From NCBI GenBank assembly GCA_947461125.1, contig CANHHX010000006.1:1-58409 (forward strand): 58,409 nt of DNA, given 5' to 3'. Positions within the stretch are counted from its first letter, which is position 1. Each line of letters begins with the position of its first letter. The stretch comes from Bacteroidota bacterium. Lineage in GTDB: Bacteria > Bacteroidota > Bacteroidia > Chitinophagales > Chitinophagaceae. This document shows, one piece after another, positions 16,890 through 25,884 of the stretch. The position numbers and the translations under genes are program-made. The notes below the pieces were generated by a model. It was not told where the DNA came from, did not search any database, and was given only the letters and a program-made list of their open reading frames with translations.

Positions 16890-17675
16890 TTAGGCAAGCA
16901 CTAATTTGGCAAGTGCTTGCCAGAAAGCTGGATATCCATTCCAGAAAACAAAATTACAACCCCAATGTGGGCAAGGGTCCGAAGTATATGCTAAAACTTT
17001 GCCTGCACTGGTGTTTTTGATAATTATAGCTGGATCTCCGGTTTCTTTATACCTCGCAATAACTATGGAGTCTTCAAGTTCAATAGTTTTATTGTACCCT
17101 AGTATTGGAGGGCAGCCGTCTAAATTGAGTGATGGACATATCGCTTTTCCATCCGGTGTTATTTCCATTGAAAATCCTTCTGTTGTTTCTACCAAGTCTT
17201 CTATATCCAAACATTTTACCGGAAGCATTTCACGTAAACGAGTTCTTCCCCAACCGCCTTTGCCCAATTCGCCAGTAAAGGAATACCAGCCACCTAAAAA
17301 CATGTAGCGTCCGCCAGCATTGGCATGCTCGACAGAGAGTCTAATTCTATCTGGGAAAGTGAGAATTTCTTTTCCAAATTTACTTCTATCAAAAAATTTT
17401 GGGGATAGTTGAAAAAGCTTAGCATCTACGTCACTAAAAATAATGAGATCGTAATCAATTAATATTTGCTCGTAATCACCTGGCCCTAAATTGTTATAAA
17501 AATCCCATGCTGAAACGGAGTTAACCTCAAATTCCGGATCTTTTTCTAATGCTTCTTTTAGCCAAACTCCATAATTAAATATTTCTAAGCCCTTAGGACT
17601 GTGATGAAAAGGGGTTTCTGCAAAAACAGGGCCTGTTAGAATTGCCCAATCGCCTACGTAATATACTTTTTTCAT
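16890..17675 (-). CDS. class-I glutamine amidotransferase-like protein
   Basis: 261 residues, cytoplasmic, no signal peptide. It opens with a Rossmann-like strand (VYYVGDWAIL), has DYDLIIFSDVDAKLF near residue 78, GGRYMFLGGWYSF near 120, and a C-terminal VLAYTSDPCPHWGCNF block. This order matches the ThuA/GATase1-like family of uncharacterised proteins often linked to sugar catabolism. A catalytic cysteine cannot be assigned with certainty. It is the last gene of a leftward group with the isomerase-like gene and sulfatase, after a 136-nt gap, so it may have its own promoter. Confidence 0.7.
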   Translation of the reverse strand: MKKVYYVGDWAILTGPVFAETPFHHSPKGLEIFNYGVWLKEALEKDPEFEVNSVSAWDFYNNLGPGDYEQILIDYDLIIFSDVDAKLFQLSPKFFDRSKFGKEILTFPDRIRLSVEHANAGGRYMFLGGWYSFTGELGKGGWGRTRLREMLPVKCLDIEDLVETTEGFSMEITPDGKAICPSLNLDGCPPILGYNKTIELEDSIVIARYKETGDPAIIIKNTSAGKVLAYTSDPCPHWGCNFVFWNGYPAFWQALAKLVLA

Positions 17676-17811
17676 AGAAGTTGATTTTATTATTTAAGGT
17701 AATTATTCTTATGTATAGTTCTTATTATTTTATTTCCACCAATGGATCTTTATTTAAAAATCCAATAGATTGTATAAAATAATGTCTTTTGCATAGTTGC
17801 TGTTTACTCAG

Positions 17812-18762
17812 TTATACGCCAGCTTTTTTTAGTACTTCTAATGTTTTTTTAAGTCCGGTTTTGGCAACCGTTAGCAAATCTTCTTTATGATAATTTGGAT
17901 TATACATTTCTAGAGAAATAAATCCTTTATAACCAATGTCTTTTAAATCCTTAAAAATTGAATCTAGAGGTAAAATGCCATCACCTGGATATACACGGTG
18001 TTCATCTCGTAGGTCGTTAAATGTAGGCGAGGCGGGTGCATCATTAAATTGAAATATGGCAATGGCGCTCCCTTGTAGCATTTTTAATCCATCAAACCCG
18101 CCATCACTAATATACATATGATATACATCAGGAATAACCATGGCATTTGGATGATTTGCGTCCATGGCAATACCCGCTGCCTGTCCTAAAGTTTTTATGG
18201 TGAAATACTTTACAAAAACAAGCGCTGGTTTAATGTTAAACTCCTTGATGCCAATTTCTATTATGTCTTTGTATCTGTCTGCAACCCATTTTTGATTATA
18301 ATTTGGAGAAAGTTCATTGGGTATTGTTTGAATATGCTCGGCACCAATATCATGTGCCATGCGCATACGGCGTCTTGTTTCTGGCAATGATTTTATAAAT
18401 AATTCCATGGTGTCTGGAATCGCATTCCATAGTCCTATTACACTCGGCACTTTAAGCCCAAGCTTTTTTATTTGTAACCCTAGCTCTTTTAAATTCCCGC
18501 CATTTTTTTCATATTCTTCTAGTTCACCATCCCAGGGTTCTATGCCGTCATAACCTGCTTTGGCTGCAATGTTTATTTTTTCAACAAGTGATGCAGGCCT
18601 AATGGTTGCTGTATCTAAACAAATTGGCCATGGGCTTGCTCCATTTTGAAATCTTTTTTCATTTTTTTCCGCTTTAACGGATGCTGACAAACTCGAAGCA
18701 GGTATGACGCTAGCCAATAGGCCAATGGATGAACTTAATCCAATAAAACTTCTTCTTTTCAT
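17812..18762 (-). CDS. Tat-exported sugar phosphate isomerase/epimerase-like TIM barrel
   Basis: 316 residues. The N-terminus MKRRSFIGLSSSIGLL is a twin-arginine signal, so the folded protein is probably sent to the periplasm. The barrel shows AGYDGIEPWDGEL near residue 90, a histidine/glutamate pattern in IPDVYHMYISDGG, and YKGFISLEMYNP near the end, where metal-binding acidic residues sit in xylose-isomerase-like barrels. The substrate is unknown, likely a sugar or keto-sugar. It lies 8 nt downstream of the SGNH remnant in the sulfatase group. Confidence 0.82.
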   Translation of the reverse strand: MKRRSFIGLSSSIGLLASVIPASSLSASVKAEKNEKRFQNGASPWPICLDTATIRPASLVEKINIAAKAGYDGIEPWDGELEEYEKNGGNLKELGLQIKKLGLKVPSVIGLWNAIPDTMELFIKSLPETRRRMRMAHDIGAEHIQTIPNELSPNYNQKWVADRYKDIIEIGIKEFNIKPALVFVKYFTIKTLGQAAGIAMDANHPNAMVIPDVYHMYISDGGFDGLKMLQGSAIAIFQFNDAPASPTFNDLRDEHRVYPGDGILPLDSIFKDLKDIGYKGFISLEMYNPNYHKEDLLTVAKTGLKKTLEVLKKAGV

Positions 18763-18770
18763 ACAATCGA

Positions 18771-19064
18771 TTATTTTAGTAAACCAATTTTATTACGAAT
18801 TAAATGGTAGTAAGCATTTGCATATTGCATCATCCCTATATCGTTAGGGTGTGTTCCATCAAGTGCACTCTCGGTATCAAAACCAATTTGACGTGCAGTA
18901 AGCTCGTAAATATCCTTGATGCCTTCTTTGCCGCTGTATCCTTCTTTCCATCCTCTGCCATCAATACATTGCTCTTTCATTTGAGTAGGATCCATCCATT
19001 TAATTTGACTGTTTTGCCCGTATGCAAAGTTTGTGAAGAGAAAGAGTGCTAGAATATGTTTCAT
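18771..19064 (-). pseudogene. gutted SGNH hydrolase remnant (in-frame internal deletion)
   Basis: 97 residues: an intact signal peptide (KHILALFLFTNFAYGQ), about 25 residues resembling the start of Bacteroidota GDSL hydrolases with a GxDLY domain (KWMDP, DGRGWKEGY), then directly the C-terminal catalytic block DGTHPNDIGMMQYANAYY. The Asp-His dyad is kept, but the GDS serine block, the oxyanion blocks and the whole middle of a usually 200-350-residue protein are absent. The frame is undisturbed, so this looks like an in-frame deletion or a minimised derivative. An 8-bp direct repeat CCTTCTTT (18922 and 18940) lies within the join region. It sits between the sulfatase and the isomerase-like gene. 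Confidence 0.65.
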
Positions 19065-19068
19065 GGCA

Positions 19069-20523
19069 TTAATTTTTAGTTGCTTTTATTTTTTCAAGCT
19101 CCTCGGTTAGTGCACGTACAATTTCCGGGTGTTTAGCAAACACATTCTTTTGTTCTGAAGGATCTTTTTTTAGATTAAATAGTTGAACTTCGGGAAAATT
19201 AATTTTTAGCGCTTGATTTTCGGTTGGCGCACTCCATCCCCCGGAACCTCTGCAAATAGCTAATTTCCAATCTCCTTTTCTAATGGCAAAATAACCATCT
19301 ATGGAGTGATGAACAGTACTGGTTCTTTGGTAATTGTTTTTTTGGGATGATGTTAATAAAGGCAATAAACTGTAACCATCCTGAGTCGTACTATTTTGCA
19401 AAGGCATACCAAGTATATCGGAGCAGGTTGCCATAAAATCTGTGAGACAAATTGTGGTATTGTTAATGCTGTTTGCTTTTACATTAACAGGCCACTTTAC
19501 AATAAAGGGGATACGGTGTCCACCCTCGTAAATATCTGCTTTGGTTCCTCTAAATCCACCACTTGGGTCATGTCCTTTTTCGCGCAATTCTTTAAAGTTA
19601 GCACTGGGTGAACATCCATTATCACTGGTAAAAACAATCATGGTGTTTTTATCCAAGTTTTTATCTTTTAGGTACTGAAGCAGTTGCCCAACTTTTTCAT
19701 CTGTCATTTCAACAAAATCGCCATAGGCATTAGTGTCTGTTTTTCCTGTTCGAGTATTGGAAGTAAGTATGGGTGTGTGTGGTGAAGCAAGTGCTAAGTA
19801 TAAAAAAAATGGGTCTTTTTGCTTGGATGCTTTTTCAATGTATTGAATAGACTTGCTTACAAAAGTGTCTAGCACATCTTGATGTTTAAAATCGTTTCCA
19901 ATAGGCCCTGCTCTCCAAAATCCTTGCCCACCTTGTTCTTGAATGCTGTCTATGCGGGTAGCTGTAATTTTCTTACCATCAATATAAACATAGGGTGGAA
20001 TATCCAGCGACGCTGTAATGCCAAAAAAATAATCAAAGCCTAGTTGGGTAGGGCCTCCGTTAATAGGTTTTGTAAAATCAATTTCTCCGTTTTTTTGTTT
20101 GGCCCAATCTAAACCTAAATGCCATTTGCCAATACATGCTGTTTGGTATCCATTATTATTTAGCAATTGTGCTACTGTTAATTGATCTGGCGTAATTAAA
20201 GGTTTGTCATAACTCCACAATACGCCACTTTTTAAACTCGTTCGCCAAGCATACCGCCCTGTTAGAATTCCATATCTGGTAGGCGTACATACCGACGAAT
20301 TAGAATGCGCATCTGTAAATATCATGCCTTCTTTTGCTAACGCATCAATCCATGGAGTCGAAATTTTTGACTTGGTATTGTAAGCACTAACATCGCCATA
20401 ACCAAGATCGTCGGTTAGAATATAAATGATATTGGGTTTTTGCCCGGAAGCAATGATTGATAGGGTCAAAAATGACAATATTGTAACCGCCCTAAATATA
20501 GGAGTTGATTTGTTATTAGGCAT
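19069..20523 (-). CDS. exported S1-family sulfatase
   Basis: 484 residues with a signal peptide (AVTILSFLTLSIIASGQ core). The N-terminal strand NIIYILTDDLGYGD supplies the paired aspartates for calcium. The sulfatase signature SVCTPTRYGILTGR has C79, to be converted to formylglycine by a maturase not encoded here. Later come GKWHLG, FTSDNGCSPS for the metal site, and PFIVKWP. It would desulfate a polysaccharide or sulfated sugar in the periplasm. The SGNH remnant starts 4 nt after its stop, and the fucosidase and rhamnosidase genes nearby fit a sulfated, deoxyhexose-rich glycan as substrate; that link is inferred. Confidence 0.92.
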   Translation of the reverse strand: MPNNKSTPIFRAVTILSFLTLSIIASGQKPNIIYILTDDLGYGDVSAYNTKSKISTPWIDALAKEGMIFTDAHSNSSVCTPTRYGILTGRYAWRTSLKSGVLWSYDKPLITPDQLTVAQLLNNNGYQTACIGKWHLGLDWAKQKNGEIDFTKPINGGPTQLGFDYFFGITASLDIPPYVYIDGKKITATRIDSIQEQGGQGFWRAGPIGNDFKHQDVLDTFVSKSIQYIEKASKQKDPFFLYLALASPHTPILTSNTRTGKTDTNAYGDFVEMTDEKVGQLLQYLKDKNLDKNTMIVFTSDNGCSPSANFKELREKGHDPSGGFRGTKADIYEGGHRIPFIVKWPVNVKANSINNTTICLTDFMATCSDILGMPLQNSTTQDGYSLLPLLTSSQKNNYQRTSTVHHSIDGYFAIRKGDWKLAICRGSGGWSAPTENQALKINFPEVQLFNLKKDPSEQKNVFAKHPEIVRALTEELEKIKATKN

Positions 20524-20605
20524 ATTACAAATTACGAAATTTGGTTCTACTATCTGTCATTTTTTCAATTATTGGTGGGAACCCTTTTTTGGTTTAAATT
20601 GAATT

Positions 20606-21310
20606 ATGCATTCAATAAAAGCCACCCTATTATCTACTCTTTTTTTGACAGTATCCCTATGCACTTTGGGTCAAGAACGGTATAAGATACGTGCAGGGGA
20701 TCCAAATGGTATTAATAAGTGGTACATGGGTAGGCAAATTGCACATGTAATGAGTCATTACGGGATAGACTGGCTCGAAAGAGAGGAAAGAGAAATGGAA
20801 GAAAATACTTCTCTATTATTAAAAAATTTAGCCGTAAAGCCAGGTATGGTTGTTGCAGATATAGGAGCGGGTAGTGGTTATCATAGTGCCTTACTTTCAA
20901 AAATGGTGGGAACGGGAAAAGTTTTTGCAGTTGATGTGGAACCAGAAATGATTGCTTATTTAAACGCAAGAATTAAGCAGGAGAAATTGAATCGTATAGT
21001 ACCTGTATTAAGTACAGAACAAAAAGTATCTTTACCCGAAAACACCATTGATATGATGCTACTAGTAGATGTATATCATGAGTTTTCTTTTCCATACGAA
21101 ATGGCTTTATCTATGCGGGCTGCATTAAAACCGGGTGGTAAATTAGTGTTGGTAGAATTTAGGGCCGAAGACCCAGCTGTACCCATTAAAACCATTCATA
21201 AAATGAGTGAAGCGCAGGCTATTAAAGAATTTAAAGCCGCAGGCTTTGCATTTGATAAAAATATTGATAATCTGCCATGGCAACACTGTATGGTATTTAT
21301 TAAGCAGTAA
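20606..21310 (+). CDS. class-I SAM-dependent methyltransferase with N-terminal signal peptide
   Basis: 234 residues. A hydrophobic N-terminus (TLLSTLFLTVSLCTLGQ) looks like a Sec signal peptide. Then come about 50 residues with DWLEREEREMEENTS and a full Rossmann methyltransferase fold: VADIGAGSGYHS (motif I near residue 90), VFAVDVEPEM (acidic end of strand 2), DMMLLVDVYHEF and PGGKLVLVEF. Related proteins are annotated as methyltransferases in many Bacteroidota and Planctomycetota. SAM is not normally available outside the cytoplasm, so the signal is odd. Its stop codon overlaps a promoter-like element of the next gene. Confidence 0.82.
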   Translation: MHSIKATLLSTLFLTVSLCTLGQERYKIRAGDPNGINKWYMGRQIAHVMSHYGIDWLEREEREMEENTSLLLKNLAVKPGMVVADIGAGSGYHSALLSKMVGTGKVFAVDVEPEMIAYLNARIKQEKLNRIVPVLSTEQKVSLPENTIDMMLLVDVYHEFSFPYEMALSMRAALKPGGKLVLVEFRAEDPAVPIKTIHKMSEAQAIKEFKAAGFAFDKNIDNLPWQHCMVFIKQ

Positions 21311-21315
21311 TTTTG
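21308..21315 (+). promoter_or_regulatory. -7 element TAATTTTG overlapping a stop codon
   Basis: An exact TAnnTTTG match whose TAA is the methyltransferase stop and which ends 4 nt before the alcohol dehydrogenase ATG. If functional it would give a leaderless or nearly leaderless transcript. No convincing -33 box is seen, so this is tentative. Confidence 0.3.
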
Positions 21316-21319
21316 CCGT

Positions 21320-22330
21320 ATGAAAGCACTCGTTTGTACAACGCCTGGTCGGTTTGATTACAGCAACACCGAAATGCCTGTCCCTGCCGATGGAGAGACG
21401 CTTTTACAAATAGAACGTATTGGTATTTGCGGAACGGATTTACATGCTTTTGAAGGAACGCAACCTTATTTTAATTATCCACGCATTTTAGGACATGAAC
21501 TTGCCGCTACTATTGTAGAAACAAAAGCTATTGGATTTACTGTTGGTGATAAGGTTACAATAATTCCGTACATGCATTGTGGAAATTGTACCGCTTGTAA
21601 TAGTGGTAAAAATAATTGTTGCGTTAACATGCGTGTTTTTGGTGTTCATATCGATGGCGGTATGCGCGAATTTGTTACCGTTCCAGATCATGCACTTTTA
21701 AAAAGTGAAGGTTTAAGTTTAGACGAACTAGCACTTGTAGAACCACTTGCTATTGGCGCTCATGCCGTGAAAAGAGCCGCTGTTGCAAACGGCGAATTTG
21801 TGCTTGTAATTGGCGCAGGCCCTATTGGGCTTGGTATTGCTCAGTTTGCTCGCATTGCTGGCGCTCACGTTATTGTTGTAGATGTAAATGAGGATAGATT
21901 ACAATTTTGTACAACTCATGTAGGGGTTAAGCATACCATTAATCCGCTCAAGCAAGATGTAATGGAAGCCCTTAAGCAAATAACGAGTAATAATATGCCT
22001 ACTGTTGTAATGGATGCTACAGGAAATTTAAAAGCAATAAACAATGCCTTTGCTTATTTGGCACATGGTGGACGTTATGTGCTAGTGGGTTTACAAAAAG
22101 AGCATATTAGTTTTAGTCATCCCGAATTTCATAAACGTGAAGCGACCTTAATGAGTAGTAGAAACGCCAATGTATCAGATTTTGAGCATGTAATGGAATG
22201 TATAAAAAATGGATTGGTACAGCCTGTAAACTACATTACACATAAAGTAGCTTTTGATGAAGTGGCTACTCAATTTGAAACTTGGTTACATCCAAATAGC
22301 AAAGTAGTAAAAGCGGTGGTTGTTTTTTAA
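21320..22330 (+). CDS. zinc-dependent medium-chain alcohol/sugar dehydrogenase
   Basis: 336 residues. Catalytic-zinc ligands are in GICGTDLHAF (Cys near residue 38) and LGHELAA (His-Glu). The structural zinc is bound by the run C-G-N-C-T-A-C and a cysteine eight residues on. The nucleotide fold has VIGAGPIGLGIAQ near residue 170 and VVDVNEDRL, whose aspartate favours NAD. It oxidises a secondary alcohol or polyol, cytoplasmic. Closest types are L-threonine, sorbitol and galactonate/fuconate-type dehydrogenases; with a GH106 enzyme nearby a deoxyhexose-derived substrate is plausible but unproven. Confidence 0.88.
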   Translation: MKALVCTTPGRFDYSNTEMPVPADGETLLQIERIGICGTDLHAFEGTQPYFNYPRILGHELAATIVETKAIGFTVGDKVTIIPYMHCGNCTACNSGKNNCCVNMRVFGVHIDGGMREFVTVPDHALLKSEGLSLDELALVEPLAIGAHAVKRAAVANGEFVLVIGAGPIGLGIAQFARIAGAHVIVVDVNEDRLQFCTTHVGVKHTINPLKQDVMEALKQITSNNMPTVVMDATGNLKAINNAFAYLAHGGRYVLVGLQKEHISFSHPEFHKREATLMSSRNANVSDFEHVMECIKNGLVQPVNYITHKVAFDEVATQFETWLHPNSKVVKAVVVF

Positions 22331-22346
22331 AAAACAAAAATTAAAT

Positions 22347-23117
22347 ATGTCAAAAAGCAAACAATATTACATTAGAAAATCTCATAGAATATTAGGAGTG
22401 CTACTTGGTATTCAATTTATGCTATGGACTATTGGTGGGCTCTACTTTAGTTGGAATAATATTGATGAAGTGCATGGTGATATGCAACGAAAAAGAGTTC
22501 CATTATTAAGTTCAAATGTTCAATTGGTTTCCCCAACTGCGGCACTTGATGCTATTAAGCAAAATCATAAAATTGACTCGCTAGTATCTATACAGCTTAT
22601 AGATATTTTGGGAAAACCCTTTTATCAAATAAGGTGCGTATCTGCATTACATGATATGGGTTCACATACCAATCATACTCAATTAATGAATCATTTGGCA
22701 GATGCACAAACGGGTAATTTACGTGCTCCACTTTCTAAAGATGAAGCGGTAGCTGTTGCTAAAAGAAACTTTGTAGAAGATGCCAAAGTTGTTAAGGTAG
22801 AAAAAGTAGACAGTATTCATCCGCATCACGAATACCGTTCTGGTGAATTGCCTGCTTATGCAATAAGTTTTGAGCATGCTTCTAAAACAACTGTTTATGT
22901 AGCATCGCAACTTGGTACTGTTCAGAAATTTAGAAATGACAAGTGGCGCTTATTTGATTTTTTATGGATGCTTCATACCATGGATTATAACGGCAGAGAT
23001 AATTTTGGAAATATATTGTTAAGGGCATTTTCGATTTTTGGTCTTGTAACGGTGCTTTCCGGATTCTTATTATATTTTAGCTCATCTAAGATTTTCAGAA
23101 AAAATCGGTTTCAATAA
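22347..23117 (+). CDS. PepSY-like membrane protein
   Basis: About 256 residues from ATG 22347 (a TTG upstream would overlap the dehydrogenase stop). An N-terminal membrane helix (ILGVLLGIQFMLWTIGGLYFSW) is followed by a periplasmic stretch with two PepSY-like repeats (LDAIKQNHK..., KDEAVAVAKRNF...). A C-terminal helix (AFSIFGLVTVLSGFLLYF) ends the protein. PepSY-associated membrane proteins are often linked to reductases or iron uptake. The substrate or partner is not evident. It follows the dehydrogenase by 16 nt and precedes the GH106 gene by 31 nt. Confidence 0.75.
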   Translation: MSKSKQYYIRKSHRILGVLLGIQFMLWTIGGLYFSWNNIDEVHGDMQRKRVPLLSSNVQLVSPTAALDAIKQNHKIDSLVSIQLIDILGKPFYQIRCVSALHDMGSHTNHTQLMNHLADAQTGNLRAPLSKDEAVAVAKRNFVEDAKVVKVEKVDSIHPHHEYRSGELPAYAISFEHASKTTVYVASQLGTVQKFRNDKWRLFDFLWMLHTMDYNGRDNFGNILLRAFSIFGLVTVLSGFLLYFSSSKIFRKNRFQ

Positions 23118-23148
23118 TTAATTATTTACGGCAACTAAAAATATTTTT

Positions 23149-25884
23149 ATGCTAGGTGTAGTAGTTCTCCTTCCTCTTTTTGTAAAGTCTATGGTACTCG
23201 GTGTGCCTGATTATAAAACGCAAGACACTGTTTATAAAAAGGGTATCACGCAATCTTCACTAGAAGCAAATTTTATCAATCCGCCAACAAATGCTAAGCC
23301 TTATGTGTGGTGGCACTGGATGGGATCCAACTTTTCAAAATCGGGTATCACCAAAGACTTGGAAGCCATGAAATCGATGGGTATTGGCGGTGCTACTATA
23401 TTTAATATTGCATCTGCGGTGCAGGAATCGCATGTCCCAACATTAAACAACCCATATCCTACGCAAACGTACCGGAGTGAAGCATATTGGGATGCTATTA
23501 AACATGCTGCTGCCGAAGCACAACGCTTAGGACTTGAAATTGGGTTACACAATACAGCTGGTTATTCTACAACAGGCGGGCCTTGGATTACCGAAGAAAA
23601 AGCCATGCAGCGTCTTGTTTGGACAAAAGTAGAAGTGGCAGGTGGAACTAAAATAGAATTAGAATTAGCACAAGGGGTGCCGCCCATTTTTGAAGGCTGG
23701 GGTTCGCCTAAAACAAAAGCTACATTTTACAAAGACATTGCCGTTTTAGCAATGCCTGTTGGTACTATTACGAATCAAAAAGATGTTATTGATATCAGTG
23801 CTTTTATGCAGCCAAATGGAAAATTAAGTTGGCAGGCGCCGCAAGGTAAATGGATAATTTACAGAATGGGTCATGCTCCTACGATGGCAAACCCACACCC
23901 GCTTCCAGATGATATTATAGGCAAGTCTTTGGAAGTAGACAAAATGAGTTTGGAACATAACGAATTTCATTGGAACCAGGTTTTAGAGCCATTAAAAAAA
24001 CATGTTGGTAATTATATTGGTAAATCATTCAAGCATATTTTAATTGATAGTTATGAAGCGGACATGCAAAATTGGACGCCTACATTTAGACAAGAATTTA
24101 AAAACCGTAAAGGGTATGATCCATTAGCCTGGTTATTAACTTTTGACCGCGATAAAAATGGTCTAGGCCCCATTATTAATAGTAAAAATGAAACAGACAA
24201 TTTTACGCAAGATTTTAATGAAGTAGTAGATCAGCTGTTTATAGACAATGGTTGGAAAGTGGGTAAGCGGATGGTGCAAGATGCAGGATTGACCTTGCAG
24301 TTTGAACCTTATACTGGGCCTTTTAGTATTTTAAGAGGTACAACAGTGGCAGATCTTCCCATGGGTGAATTTTGGACACATATACCGGGTATTAATATTC
24401 AAATTCCTGCGGCTGCACATGCAGCAGGTAAAAAAATTATTGGAGCAGAGGCCTTTACGGGATGGCCTATGAATAGTCAATACACAGAAGATCCTGAATT
24501 TTTAAAACCGACTTCATCATGGGCTTTTGCTACGGGAGTTAACCGTTTAATACTGCACACATGGGTACATCAACCTTTTGATGATAAGTATCAGCCAGCT
24601 ATGAGTATGGGATGGTGGGGAACACATTTTGGAAGACATCAAACCTGGTTTGAACCCGGAAAAGCTTTTTTACAATACCTTTCTAGGGCCCAAGTAATGT
24701 TACAATATGGAGAGCCCGTTTCAGACATGCTTTGTGTTGGGGAAGCTCAAAATTTACAAGAGGATGCAATTGATCCATACGATTTCATGCATCAGAATAT
24801 AACGCTTGTAGATGGAAAAATTAAATTACCATCCGGAAGAATGTATAGTGCTATTAGAGTTTCAAATTCTGTTAAAGCTACCCCAGCAATACTTGAAAAA
24901 ATAAGATTATTGCAAACAGGTAATAGGGTCATAGCACCAGATTTTATTGTGGAAAAAGCAGATACTACGGAAGCGATAAAAATTTTACACAGAAAAGGAA
25001 TACATGGAGATGTCTATTTTGTTACCAACTTACATAAGAAGCCACAAGATATTCGTATTTCATTTAGACAAAAAGGACTACAGCCCGAATTGTGGCAAGC
25101 AGAAGACGGAAGTCAAATCGATGCAAACATTTGGGAAGAAAAAGGCGAAAGAACTACGGTTGATATTCACTTAAATGATTTTCAAACCGTTTTTGTGGTT
25201 TTCAAAAAGCCAATAACTTCCGGAAAGCATGCCATTAAAAAAATGGATGCTACTGTTTATTTTTCGGATAGCACTAAAAAGTTGTTGGAGCCTGATTTTA
25301 TTAATAGCAAATTAGTGACTGCTAAGTGGCAGGTTAGTATGGCACCTAAGTTAGAGCAACCTTTTGTTATTCATTTAGACACACTTGCAAATTTTGGCGC
25401 ACACCCCGATAAGCGTATTCGTTATTTTGCTGGCACAGCTACATACCGCACATCAATTGATATTCCTGCATTCGATAAAACTGGTATAAAATTGCTTCTT
25501 AATCTAGGAAGCGTTCACGATATTGTTTCAGTTACCATAAATGGAATTGATATGGGGGTTGTTTGGTACCCGCCTTATCAACTCGACATTAGTAAAGCAG
25601 TAAAGCCTGGAAATAATAAAGTAGAGATTGCGGTTACCAATAACTGGGCTAATAAATTAATTGGTGATGAACAGGAGCCCGAAGATATGGAGTGGGGGAC
25701 AGATAGAGGAGAATTTGGTAGGGCTATAAAAGCATATCCTGATTGGTTTATTCAAAATAAACCAAGACCTTCTAGTAACCGGAAAACATTTTCTATTTGG
25801 TATTACTACCGAAAAGGAGATGCAACAAAGCCCGCTGGTTTATTAGGCCCCGTTCAACTCATCTATGAGCGCAAACAAATTTAA
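23149..25884 (+). CDS. GH106-type alpha-L-rhamnosidase-like glycoside hydrolase
   Basis: 911 residues with a hydrophobic N-terminal signal (LGVVVLLPLFVKSMVLG). The catalytic barrel begins with NPPTNAKPYVWWHWMGSN and SGITKDLEAMKSMGIGGATIF, diagnostic of GH106. Acidic residues in IDSYEADMQNWTP and IGAEAFTGWP are candidate catalytic residues. A C-terminal beta-sandwich (about 760-890), with FAGTATYRTS and a Gly/Asp-rich strand set, is the galactose-binding-like domain usual in this family. It would release L-rhamnose or a related sugar from pectic or bacterial glycans. Its stop overlaps the convergent peptidase stop within TTAA. Confidence 0.85.
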   Translation: MLGVVVLLPLFVKSMVLGVPDYKTQDTVYKKGITQSSLEANFINPPTNAKPYVWWHWMGSNFSKSGITKDLEAMKSMGIGGATIFNIASAVQESHVPTLNNPYPTQTYRSEAYWDAIKHAAAEAQRLGLEIGLHNTAGYSTTGGPWITEEKAMQRLVWTKVEVAGGTKIELELAQGVPPIFEGWGSPKTKATFYKDIAVLAMPVGTITNQKDVIDISAFMQPNGKLSWQAPQGKWIIYRMGHAPTMANPHPLPDDIIGKSLEVDKMSLEHNEFHWNQVLEPLKKHVGNYIGKSFKHILIDSYEADMQNWTPTFRQEFKNRKGYDPLAWLLTFDRDKNGLGPIINSKNETDNFTQDFNEVVDQLFIDNGWKVGKRMVQDAGLTLQFEPYTGPFSILRGTTVADLPMGEFWTHIPGINIQIPAAAHAAGKKIIGAEAFTGWPMNSQYTEDPEFLKPTSSWAFATGVNRLILHTWVHQPFDDKYQPAMSMGWWGTHFGRHQTWFEPGKAFLQYLSRAQVMLQYGEPVSDMLCVGEAQNLQEDAIDPYDFMHQNITLVDGKIKLPSGRMYSAIRVSNSVKATPAILEKIRLLQTGNRVIAPDFIVEKADTTEAIKILHRKGIHGDVYFVTNLHKKPQDIRISFRQKGLQPELWQAEDGSQIDANIWEEKGERTTVDIHLNDFQTVFVVFKKPITSGKHAIKKMDATVYFSDSTKKLLEPDFINSKLVTAKWQVSMAPKLEQPFVIHLDTLANFGAHPDKRIRYFAGTATYRTSIDIPAFDKTGIKLLLNLGSVHDIVSVTINGIDMGVVWYPPYQLDISKAVKPGNNKVEIAVTNNWANKLIGDEQEPEDMEWGTDRGEFGRAIKAYPDWFIQNKPRPSSNRKTFSIWYYYRKGDATKPAGLLGPVQLIYERKQI

